Assembly (NCBI GenBank): GCA_028290325.1
Contig: JAQGJY010000095.1
Span: 1 to 8,949 of the forward strand
Direction: 5' to 3'
DNA: 8,949 nt
From: Tardiphaga sp.
GTDB taxonomy: Bacteria > Pseudomonadota > Alphaproteobacteria > Rhizobiales > Xanthobacteraceae
Below are positions 1-7,420 of this stretch, one piece after another (within the stretch, counting starts at the first letter, position 1; each line of letters begins with the position of its first letter). The translations under genes were made by a program, and so were the position numbers. Below the pieces are notes generated by a model. The model was not told where the DNA came from, made no database searches, and was given only the letters and a program-made list of their open reading frames with translations.

Positions 1-203
1 TCGCCGGCGGTTCGCCCGCCAATCCGATGGGCGTCGCGGCGATGACATTGGCTGGCGGCGAATACGCCATCCACGGCACCAACAAGCCCGGCTCGATCGG
101 CGGCTTCGTATCCTATGGCTGCGTCCGTATGCTGAACGACGACATCACCGACCTCTACCAGCGCGTGTCGGTCGGCACGTCGGTCGTCGTCACGTCGCGC
201 TGA
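1..203 (+). CDS. L,D-transpeptidase (YkuD domain), C-terminal part
   Basis: The window opens inside this gene, with codons in phase from base 3; only the last 66 residues are visible. They carry the YkuD catalytic signature: HGTN with His at visible residue 24, then SYGCVR with the nucleophilic Cys at visible residue 40, the usual H-x(n)-S-x-G-C-x-R arrangement. The upstream NPMG stretch is also typical of the family. These enzymes act in the periplasm, forming 3-3 cross-links in peptidoglycan or attaching proteins to it through the Cys acyl-enzyme. The chain ends shortly after the active site, as is normal. The N-terminus, any signal peptide and any extra domains lie outside the window, so the exact subfamily cannot be named. 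It converges on the DUF1674 gene. Confidence 0.93.
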   Translation, partial: AGGSPANPMGVAAMTLAGGEYAIHGTNKPGSIGGFVSYGCVRMLNDDITDLYQRVSVGTSVVVTSR

Positions 204-228
204 GTGGGGCTAAGCTGAGTGGCGCTGA
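199..228. repeat. Tandem 15-bp duplication across the L,D-transpeptidase stop codon
   Basis: Two adjacent 15-base units, 199-213 and 214-228, differ at two positions (GCTGAGTGGGGCTAA and GCTGAGTGGCGCTGA). The first contains the TGA stop at 201-203. Because the unit is a multiple of three, the second copy places another TGA in the same frame at 216-218. A partial third start (GCTG) follows at 229. This looks like a small slippage duplication at the gene end; no function is evident. Confidence 0.7.
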
Positions 229-252
229 GCTGCGTGTCCTGGACGACGCGGT

Positions 253-271
253 GCGGCTTTTCATGGGCCGC
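253..271. terminator. Weak hairpin between convergent genes
   Basis: GCGGC at 253-257 can pair with GCCGC at 267-271 around a nine-base loop that contains TTTT on the + strand. It lies in the 99-base space between the convergent L,D-transpeptidase and DUF1674 genes, where a two-way terminator would be expected. There is no U-tract after the stem in either direction, so it is not a canonical intrinsic terminator and may be chance in GC-rich DNA. Confidence 0.2.
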
Positions 272-302
272 TCCATCGCACCGCGCCCGGGACAGCATCA
301 CC

Positions 303-542
303 TCAAAAATCCGAGATGATGCCTTTGGTTTCCCAGTCGCCGTAGCGCGTCGGCTCCGGGCCTTTGGGGCCCTGGAATTCCTTTGCCAGCCGCGCGGCCG
401 CGAGACCCGCCGCGCGGCGGGCTTCGGCTTCGGCCAGCGCCCGCTGAGCCTGCGGCGTCAGCACTTTCGGCGGCGGCGGCGCTGCGGTCTCGATCGTCTC
501 GCCATCCATCGGTTCGCTTGAATCGTCAGTCATCGGCATCAT
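303..542 (-). CDS. DUF1674 / SDHAF4-like small protein
   Basis: A small protein of 79 residues as called. Its C-terminus is diagnostic of DUF1674: GPKGPEPTRYGDWETKG followed by SDF at the very end. The eukaryotic members (SDHAF4/Sdh8) bind flavinated SdhA and help assemble succinate dehydrogenase; the same role in this bacterium is inferred from homology only. Before the motif come a proline run (PPPP) and a charged Ala/Glu/Arg-rich segment likely to be helical or flexible. There is no signal peptide or membrane segment. The frame stays open upstream to 683 (126 residues), but family members are usually about 60-80 residues. I therefore favour the Met pair at 537-542, with AAGG about 11 bases upstream; ATG at 531-533 is also possible. 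It is divergent from rsmB. Confidence 0.88.
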   Translation of the reverse strand: MMPMTDDSSEPMDGETIETAAPPPPKVLTPQAQRALAEAEARRAAGLAAARLAKEFQGPKGPEPTRYGDWETKGIISDF

Positions 543-792
543 CCGTCGTCGTGCCTTTTGATCGTGAACCAGATCATACCGCGAATGTGCGATCATCAAG
601 GCGGTCTCGATTCGCGGGTCTGATCCGATTTCGCCGCAACCGACCTTCCCGTCGTCTATCATGGGCATGATCCTATCGGACAACCGGCTGTCTTACTTTT
701 CTGGACCACGCCGGCGATTCTTACATTTGGCATATTCGGATGCCAGACAGGATCACGCCTGCCGCTTTGCTCTTCAGTGATGTCCCCGCCTC
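543..792. other. Divergent intergenic region, DUF1674 / rsmB
   Basis: This is 250 bases between the 5' ends of two divergent genes, and visibly more AT-rich than its flanks around 690-740. It must hold the promoters for both, but I could not pick a convincing -35/-10 pair for either. It contains a 14-base inverted repeat, ATCATG-GG-CATGAT, at 658-671. TGATC or its complement GATCA occurs five times: 559-563, 572-576, 591-595, 621-625 and 668-672. The first two form an inverted pair eight bases apart. No RNA gene or additional credible small coding region was seen. Confidence 0.5.
658..671. promoter_or_regulatory. Inverted repeat ATCATG-GG-CATGAT, possible operator
   Basis: Two perfect six-base arms separated by GG form a near-palindrome upstream of DUF1674 on one side and rsmB on the other. 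Its size and place fit a binding site for a dimeric regulator, but no regulator gene is nearby and no known consensus is matched. This is sequence symmetry only. Confidence 0.25.
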
Positions 793-2139
793 ATGACACC
801 TTCGCGATTTGCACCCCCGACCGAGGTCCCCGGCCTCGCAGCGCGACGAATCGCGGCGGATATTCTCGACGGCGTGCTGCACAAGCATCGCACGCTCGAC
901 GATCAGCTTGAAGGCGCCGCGGCCCATCCCGGCCTGAAGACCCTGGCGGATCGCGACCGCGCGCTGATGCGCCGGCTGGTCGCGACGATTTTGAGGCGCC
1001 TCGGCACGCTCGGCCATATCCTGTCACGGCTGCTCGACAAGGGCGTGCCGACCGATGCGCCGCGCGCGCAAAGCGCGCTGTTGATCGGCGCCGCGCAGAT
1101 TCTCTGGATGGACGTCCCTGATCACGCCGCCGTCGATCTGTCGGTGCGCCTCGTGCAATCCGATCGCCGGGCCGCGAAATATGCCGGCCTCGTCAACGCG
1201 GTGCTGCGGCGTTGCGCGCGCGAAGGCCAGCCGCTGATCGACGAGGTCAAGGATCAGACGCTCGACCTGCCGCCATGGCTGATGGCGCGATGGACCACGC
1301 ATTATGGCGACGAGACCGCGCGCGCGATCGCCCATGCCCTCAGCCACGAGCCGTCGCTCGATCTGACGGTCAAAGCCGATCCCGACCATTGGGCGACGCG
1401 GCTGCATGGCGAGACATTGCCGACCGGGACCGTTCGCACCTTGTTGCAGGGATCGGTGCCGATGCTGCCCGGCTTTTCCGAAGGCCAGTGGTGGGTGCAG
1501 GATGCCGCCGCCGCGCTGCCGGCCAAATTGTTCGGCGACCTCAAGGGGCGGCGGATCGCCGATCTTTGCGCCGCGCCCGGCGGCAAGACCGCCCAGCTGA
1601 TTCATGGCGGCGCAGATGTCACCGCGATCGACCGGTCGCCGCATCGCGTGGCCCGGTTGCGCGAGAATCTCGGGCGGCTTGGGCTGGAGGCGACCACCAT
1701 CGTCGCCGACGCCACTGACTGGCAGCCCGATCAGGCCGACTTTGACGCCATTCTGGTCGATGCCCCGTGCGCCTCGACCGGCACGATCCGCCGCCATCCG
1801 GATGTCGCCTGGCTGAAGCAGGACGACGACATTCTGGCGCTGACGGCGTTGCAGGGCAAATTGCTGCGCAAGTCCGTCACGTTGCTGCGGCCGGGCGGCA
1901 CGCTGGTCTATTGCACCTGCTCGTTGGAACCGGAGGAGGGCGAACTGGCGATCGCGTCGCTGCTCGCCGCGATGCCGGAGATGACGCGGGTTCCGGTCGA
2001 GTCGTCCGAGGTCGGCGGCTTGACGGAGATCATCAATGCCGACGGCGACCTGCGGACGCTGCCCTGCCATCTGCCGCACGCCGATCCCCGGCTCGGCGGG
2101 CTCGACGGCTTCTATGCCGCCCGGCTGGTCAAATCCTGA
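793..2139 (+). CDS. rsmB: 16S rRNA (cytosine-967-C5)-methyltransferase RsmB
   Basis: A 448-residue protein with the two-part RsmB/Fmu/Sun architecture: an N-terminal NusB-like helical RNA-binding domain (about residues 12-150), then a Rossmann-fold SAM-dependent methyltransferase domain. SAM motif I is DLCAAPGGKT from residue 257. Motif IV is DAPCASTG with Cys326, and motif VI is YCTCS with Cys376. The Cys pair characteristic of RNA m5C methyltransferases sits at almost the same positions as in the E. coli enzyme (325 and 375). The nucleophile is the Cys in the TC motif; the other Cys helps product release. The protein methylates C967 of 16S rRNA in the cytoplasm. ATG 793 is the first possible start, because an in-frame TGA lies at 778-780. 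The ribosome binding site is weak. Motif IV has CAST where CSGT is more usual, a mild variation. Confidence 0.96.
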   Translation: MTPSRFAPPTEVPGLAARRIAADILDGVLHKHRTLDDQLEGAAAHPGLKTLADRDRALMRRLVATILRRLGTLGHILSRLLDKGVPTDAPRAQSALLIGAAQILWMDVPDHAAVDLSVRLVQSDRRAAKYAGLVNAVLRRCAREGQPLIDEVKDQTLDLPPWLMARWTTHYGDETARAIAHALSHEPSLDLTVKADPDHWATRLHGETLPTGTVRTLLQGSVPMLPGFSEGQWWVQDAAAALPAKLFGDLKGRRIADLCAAPGGKTAQLIHGGADVTAIDRSPHRVARLRENLGRLGLEATTIVADATDWQPDQADFDAILVDAPCASTGTIRRHPDVAWLKQDDDILALTALQGKLLRKSVTLLRPGGTLVYCTCSLEPEEGELAIASLLAAMPEMTRVPVESSEVGGLTEIINADGDLRTLPCHLPHADPRLGGLDGFYAARLVKS

Positions 2140-2163
2140 CCGGCGCATGAGCCCGCAAGCACG

Positions 2164-2183
2164 CCCCGGCGCGACGCGCGGGG
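2164..2183 (+). terminator. GC hairpin after rsmB
   Basis: CCCCG at 2164-2168 can pair with the CGGGG at 2179-2183, and the stem can extend inward through alternating GC with a bulged G. It starts 25 bases after the rsmB stop and could end that transcript. No T-run follows, so intrinsic termination is doubtful; it may instead act as a 3' end stabiliser. Confidence 0.3.
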
Positions 2184-2249
2184 TGCCTCCGGGGTTCGAC
2201 GATCACGCTCATAGGGCTAAAGCGGGCGCCATCGGTGCCGGCGACCGAT

Positions 2250-2278
2250 TTTCGTCCAAACCCGTCGCTCGCTATAGT
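2250..2278 (+). promoter_or_regulatory. Candidate sigma-70-type promoter for the heparinase gene
   Basis: TATAGT at 2273-2278 is a good -10 hexamer, four of six to TATAAT at the key positions plus the final T. The T-rich stretch at 2249-2256 (TTTTCGTC) is a poor -35 at 16-18 bases spacing. It would start transcription near 2285 and give a leader of roughly 100 bases before the chosen start of the next gene. Confidence 0.35.
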
Positions 2279-2303
2279 ATGCAGACGGCGTAGTCCCGCT
2301 CGG

Positions 2304-2344
2304 GGGATTCGGGGGCTTGCCGCAGGCAGACCCGCCCGAATTCC
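2304..2344 (+). other. Leader hairpin upstream of heparinase gene
   Basis: Bases 2304-2313 (GGGATTCGGG) pair with 2335-2344 (CCCGAATTCC) over ten positions with one G-U. Inside, TGCC at 2318-2321 pairs with GGCA at 2325-2328 around a GCA loop. The structure lies between the candidate promoter and the chosen start codon, and encloses the alternative TTG start at 2317. It could affect translation or transcript stability. No T-run follows, so it is not an obvious attenuator. Confidence 0.4.
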
Positions 2345-2382
2345 GGTCGAAATCCCAAAGCTCGAGGTCGTCCTCCTCGAAG

Positions 2383-4152
2383 ATGCCAAAGGCGCGCGTG
2401 TCGGTCGGAAATCGCAGACGACTATCGACCCTGATCCTGCGTCGCTTCGGACGCAACGTGATGGCGCGCGCGCGCGGCGGTTCGGTGGCGGTCTCACGGC
2501 TATGGCCGGGTCGCACCGATCGTCTCATCATCGCGCCACACGATCTGCGGACCGCCGATTCGACGCGCGCGGCGGAAATCTATGCTGGCCGATTCGTCTT
2601 CGCTGGCAAGATCGTCACGTGTCATGGCCGCTCGATTTTCGATCTCGAACCGCCGTCGGAGGATTGGGAAGTCGCGCTGCTCGGCTTCGGCTGGCTGCGG
2701 CATCTGCGCGCCGCCGATACCGCGATCACCCGCGCCAATGCCCGCGCGCTGGTCGAGGACTGGCTGACCAACGCCTCGCGCGGCCGCGCCGTCGCGCGGC
2801 GCCCCGAAGTGATGGCGCGGCGCGCGATCTCGCTGCTGTCGCAGGCGCCAATGGTGCTTGGCGATAGCGACAGCCGTTTCTATCGCCGTTATCTGCGCGC
2901 GATCGCCCGCGAAATCCGCTCGCTGCGTTACGCCGTGAACGATACGGCCGACGGCGTGCCGCGCCTGCAAGTGCTGATCGCCTTGTGCTACGCCTCGCTG
3001 TGCCTGGCCAATCAGGCGCGCAACATTCGCGCCGCGACGCGCAAACTCTCCGACGAACTGCAACGCCAGATCCTGCCGGATGGCGGGCACATCTCGCGTA
3101 ATCCCGGCGCGCTGGTCGATCTGCTGACCGACCTGCTGCCGCTGCGCCAGACCTTCGCCGCGCGCAATATCGCGCCGCCGCCGGCATTGCTGAATGCGAT
3201 CGACCGCATGATGCCGATGCTGCGATTCTTTCGCCACGGCGACGGCAGCTTCGCCTTGTTCAACGGCATGAGCAGCGCGCCATCGCATCTGCTGGCGACA
3301 CTGCTTGCTTACGACGATACGCATGGCGCGCCGATGGCGAACATGCCGCATACCGGATTTCAGCGCATCGACGCCGGCGCGATGACCGTGATCATCGATA
3401 CCGGCTCGCCGCCGCCGGCCAATGTCAGCCATGACGCGCATGCCGGCTGCTTGGCGTTCGAATTGTCATCCGGCCTGAGCCGCATCGTCGTCAATTGCGG
3501 CATGCCGTCGACCGGCCGCGAGAACTGGCGCGCCTTCGCCCGCGCCACGCCGGCGCATTCGACGTTGAGCTATCACGGCGCGTCGTCGTGCCAGTTCGTC
3601 GAACTCTCGGCGGTGAAGCGCTATCTGCAAGGCGCGCCGATCATCGGCGGGCCGGACAATGTCGAGAACTATCGCGAGGTCAGCGAGAACGGCGTCATGC
3701 TCTCGACCGCGCATGACGGCTATCTCGGCAAATTCGGCGTCGTGCATCGCCGCGTCCTGATGGCCAGCCACGACGGCACGCGGCTCGACGGCGAAGACAG
3801 CGTGGAGCCGGCGCCCGGCACCCGCATCAAGGGCACCGACAGTTCGTATGCGATCCGCTTTCACCTGCATCCGGCGGTCAAGGCCAGCCGGCTCAGCGAT
3901 GCGCGCGGCGTGATGCTGGTATTGCCGAACCGCGACGTCTGGACCTTCGAAGCCCTGGACGACAAGGTCGATCTCGAGGACAGCGTCTTCCTTGCCGGCA
4001 ATGACGGCCCGCGCCGCACCGCGCAGATCGTGATCCAGCAGGACGCCCGACAGACGTCCAGCGTGCGCTGGAGTTTCACGCGGTCGTCGACCTCGGCTTC
4101 CGCCACCAAGGCCGGCCGCAACGCGCGTCGTGAACCCGAATTGCCGTTGTAG
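2383..4152 (+). CDS. Heparinase II/III family protein
   Basis: As called, 589 residues. The first half is helical (alpha/alpha toroid type), entered by DRLIIAP at residues 46-52. The second half is the beta-rich heparinase II/III-like domain. Recognisable family blocks are RHGDGSFALFNG from Arg284, a His-rich HDAHAG block (His350, His353) leading into FELSSG, VNCG, and RATPAHSTLSY around residues 387-397 with His392. These His residues are likely active-site candidates. Characterised family members are polysaccharide lyases; the substrate here is unknown. No signal peptide or membrane segment is visible, so it appears cytoplasmic unless exported some other way. Start choice is uncertain: a TTG at 2317 would add 22 Ser/Lys-rich residues, ATG 2383 gives a conserved-looking length, and ATG 2461 would be shorter. 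None has a strong ribosome binding site. It ends 74 bases before purH and may share its transcript. Confidence 0.88.
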   Translation: MPKARVSVGNRRRLSTLILRRFGRNVMARARGGSVAVSRLWPGRTDRLIIAPHDLRTADSTRAAEIYAGRFVFAGKIVTCHGRSIFDLEPPSEDWEVALLGFGWLRHLRAADTAITRANARALVEDWLTNASRGRAVARRPEVMARRAISLLSQAPMVLGDSDSRFYRRYLRAIAREIRSLRYAVNDTADGVPRLQVLIALCYASLCLANQARNIRAATRKLSDELQRQILPDGGHISRNPGALVDLLTDLLPLRQTFAARNIAPPPALLNAIDRMMPMLRFFRHGDGSFALFNGMSSAPSHLLATLLAYDDTHGAPMANMPHTGFQRIDAGAMTVIIDTGSPPPANVSHDAHAGCLAFELSSGLSRIVVNCGMPSTGRENWRAFARATPAHSTLSYHGASSCQFVELSAVKRYLQGAPIIGGPDNVENYREVSENGVMLSTAHDGYLGKFGVVHRRVLMASHDGTRLDGEDSVEPAPGTRIKGTDSSYAIRFHLHPAVKASRLSDARGVMLVLPNRDVWTFEALDDKVDLEDSVFLAGNDGPRRTAQIVIQQDARQTSSVRWSFTRSSTSASATKAGRNARREPELPL

Positions 4153-4167
4153 GTTTCCCCAACGTCC

Positions 4168-4190
4168 TGGTTTAACGCCCCGCCAAACCA
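4168..4190. promoter_or_regulatory. Inverted repeat TGGTTT-N11-AAACCA upstream of purH
   Basis: Six-base perfect arms at 4168-4173 and 4185-4190 flank an 11-base GC-rich centre, in the 74-base gap between the heparinase stop and purH. It could be an operator for purine-dependent control or a small RNA hairpin. No clear -35/-10 pair accompanies it and it does not clearly match the E. coli PurR operator, so the role is conjecture. Confidence 0.25.
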
Positions 4191-4226
4191 TGCTACCCGG
4201 CGGCCTTGCATTCGAGAGGGCTTGCC

Positions 4227-5819
<1,593 letters not shown>

Positions 5820-5825
5820 GGGCGA

Positions 5826-5909
5826 GCCGTCGCCGCAACGGCAGCCACAGCCCGAGCGCCATTACGCCGCTCATCGATGCTCCACTGGACCACCGCCTCG
5901 CCTGGGCGG
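5826..5909. terminator. Convergent intergenic region with two short hairpins
   Basis: The 105 bases between purH and the convergent transporter gene contain two five-base-pair hairpins. GCCGT 5826-5830 pairs with ACGGC 5838-5842, seven bases after the purH stop. CCGCC 5893-5897 pairs with GGCGG 5905-5909, about 15 bases after the transporter stop on the other strand. Each is placed where a terminator for its own gene would be, but neither has a U-tract. Confidence 0.28.
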
Positions 5910-5924
5910 GTTGCAGTGTGGCGG

Positions 5925-7316
5925 CTACTCGGTCCGCACGCGCGCGAGCAGACCCAGCCCCGCCACGAAGAACACCACCAACACCGCCATGCCGGCCTTC
6001 TGACTCATCGTGACGGCCGTGACGATACCGATCAGCAGCGGGCCGATGAACGACGTCACCTTGCCGGTCAACGCGAACAGCCCGAAGAACTGCGCGATGC
6101 GATCCCGCGGCGCGAGCCGGATCAGCAAGGAGCGTGACGCCGCCTGCAACGGCCCGCCGGCCATGCCGATCAGACAACCGAGCGCCAGATAGGCTTTCTC
6201 GGCCGGGGCCGCGAACAATCCACCGCCCGCGACCGGCGGCGCGACGTTGATGAAAAAGATCGTCTCGCGATCGATCAGCAAAATCGAGATGATCGCGACC
6301 AGCAGCAACATCAAGCTGCCGGCGATGACGCGCCTCGGGCCGAACGCATCGTCGAGCTTGCCGCCGAGCCACGCACCGACCGTGCCGGAGATCGCGAGCA
6401 GAATGCCGAAGGTGCCGATCTGAATCGTATTCCAACCGAAGGTGCCGGCCGCATAGATGCCGCCGAAGGCGAACAGCGACACCAGCCCGTCGGTATAGAT
6501 CATGTTGGCCAGCAGGAACGCCGCGACCGAGCGGCGGGCCGGCAATTCGCCGAGCGTGCGTTTGAGATCGGCGAGGCCCTCGCGGAGCGCCGAGCCGACC
6601 GGCTTTTTCGCCGGAAAATCCGGCGTCAGCAGAAACATCGGCAACACGAAGACGACGAACCACAGGCCGGCGATCGGGCCGGTGATGCGGTCGCCCTCAA
6701 ATGCCGCCGGATCGAGCCCGAACAGCGGCACCAGGCCAAACAAGGTGCGGCCAGTCGTCGGATTCGCCGCCATGAAGCCGAGCACCAATATGAGGCTCAG
6801 GATACCGCCGACATAGCCGAGCGCCCAACCGGAGCCGGACAGGCGGCCGATCTTGTCCGGCGGCACCAGCGACGGCATCATCGCGTTGTTGAAGACCGTG
6901 GCGAATTCGACGCCGATCGTCGCGAAGCCGTAGGCGATCAGCAGCGGCAGGATGATCGACGGATCGCCGGGCTTGCCGATCCACATCAAGCTCGCGCCAA
7001 CCACGAAGATCGCGCCAAACACCGCGATCCACGGCTTGCGCCGGCCGCTCGCGTCGGCGATCGCGCCGAGCACCGGCGACATCAGCGCGATGATGAGACC
7101 CGCCGCGGCCGTCGCAAAACCCCACAACGATTGTCCGGTCGCGGCGTCAGCCGCGATGCGCGTGGCAAAGTACGGCGCGAACACAAAGGTGGTGATGAGC
7201 GAGAAGTAAGGCTGCGCCGCCCAGTCGAACAGCATCCAGCCGATGACGGCGGAGCGCGGCGGATAAGTGGCGGGATGGCGGGATTGATCGGCTGCGGCGG
7301 CGGCGGTGACGGCCAT
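5925..7316 (-). CDS. MFS transporter, UMF1 / Atg22-like family
   Basis: A 463-residue inner-membrane protein with about 12 hydrophobic segments by eye. The first contains WMLFDWAAQPYFSL from residue 27, the hallmark of the UMF1 (unknown major facilitator 1)/Atg22-like branch. The loop after the second segment has the MFS motif-A-like GAIADASGRRKPW (residues 84-96), and the matching second-half loop is GGKLDDAFGPRR. The fungal relative Atg22 exports amino acids from the vacuole; bacterial substrates are unknown, so none is assigned. The N-terminus begins with an alanine run encoded by a GC-rich trinucleotide tract. ATG at 7314-7316 has AGGA ten bases upstream, a little far but acceptable. It is divergent from ggt across 104 bases and convergent with purH. 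A link to amino acid or gamma-glutamyl peptide traffic is possible from context only. Confidence 0.9.
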   Translation of the reverse strand: MAVTAAAAADQSRHPATYPPRSAVIGWMLFDWAAQPYFSLITTFVFAPYFATRIAADAATGQSLWGFATAAAGLIIALMSPVLGAIADASGRRKPWIAVFGAIFVVGASLMWIGKPGDPSIILPLLIAYGFATIGVEFATVFNNAMMPSLVPPDKIGRLSGSGWALGYVGGILSLILVLGFMAANPTTGRTLFGLVPLFGLDPAAFEGDRITGPIAGLWFVVFVLPMFLLTPDFPAKKPVGSALREGLADLKRTLGELPARRSVAAFLLANMIYTDGLVSLFAFGGIYAAGTFGWNTIQIGTFGILLAISGTVGAWLGGKLDDAFGPRRVIAGSLMLLLVAIISILLIDRETIFFINVAPPVAGGGLFAAPAEKAYLALGCLIGMAGGPLQAASRSLLIRLAPRDRIAQFFGLFALTGKVTSFIGPLLIGIVTAVTMSQKAGMAVLVVFFVAGLGLLARVRTE

Positions 7317-7348
7317 TTTTTATTGGTCCTGTCGAATCACGTCACTGT

Positions 7349-7378
7349 TTGTGCCAGCGCGCGTCGAACCCGTATAGC
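7349..7378 (+). promoter_or_regulatory. Candidate promoter for ggt
   Basis: TTGTGC at 7349-7354 and TATAGC at 7373-7378 are separated by 18 bases, a plausible sigma-70-type promoter. Transcription would start near 7385, leaving a leader of about 35 bases to the ggt start at 7421. The whole divergent space to the transporter is only 104 bases, so the opposing promoter must overlap or abut this one; I could not locate that promoter with confidence. Confidence 0.4.
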
Positions 7379-7420
7379 ATCCAACGCGGGAACGGCCTTG
7401 AGACTTTGTCGGAGAAACCC

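Noticed and set aside
471..485. GGC trinucleotide tract, and a similar one near 7293-7306
   Set aside because: They encode the proline run of DUF1674 and the alanine run of the transporter N-terminus. Both are too short to call a functional repeat.
1024..2148. 374-codon open frame antisense to rsmB
   Set aside because: It is the shadow of a gene with all RsmB motifs intact; the translation is low-complexity and resembles no family.
2464..2476. Alternating GC run, possible Z-DNA or slippage tract
   Set aside because: It is short and fully explained by Ala-Arg-Ala-Arg codons in the heparinase N-terminus; the frame is intact through it.
2217..2531. Minus-strand frame of 104 codons with an acidic segment, overlapping the heparinase 5' end
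   Set aside because: One stretch looks protein-like, but there is no recognisable domain, it runs opposite the heparinase gene and candidate promoter, and the rest is Arg/Pro-rich as in other shadow frames.
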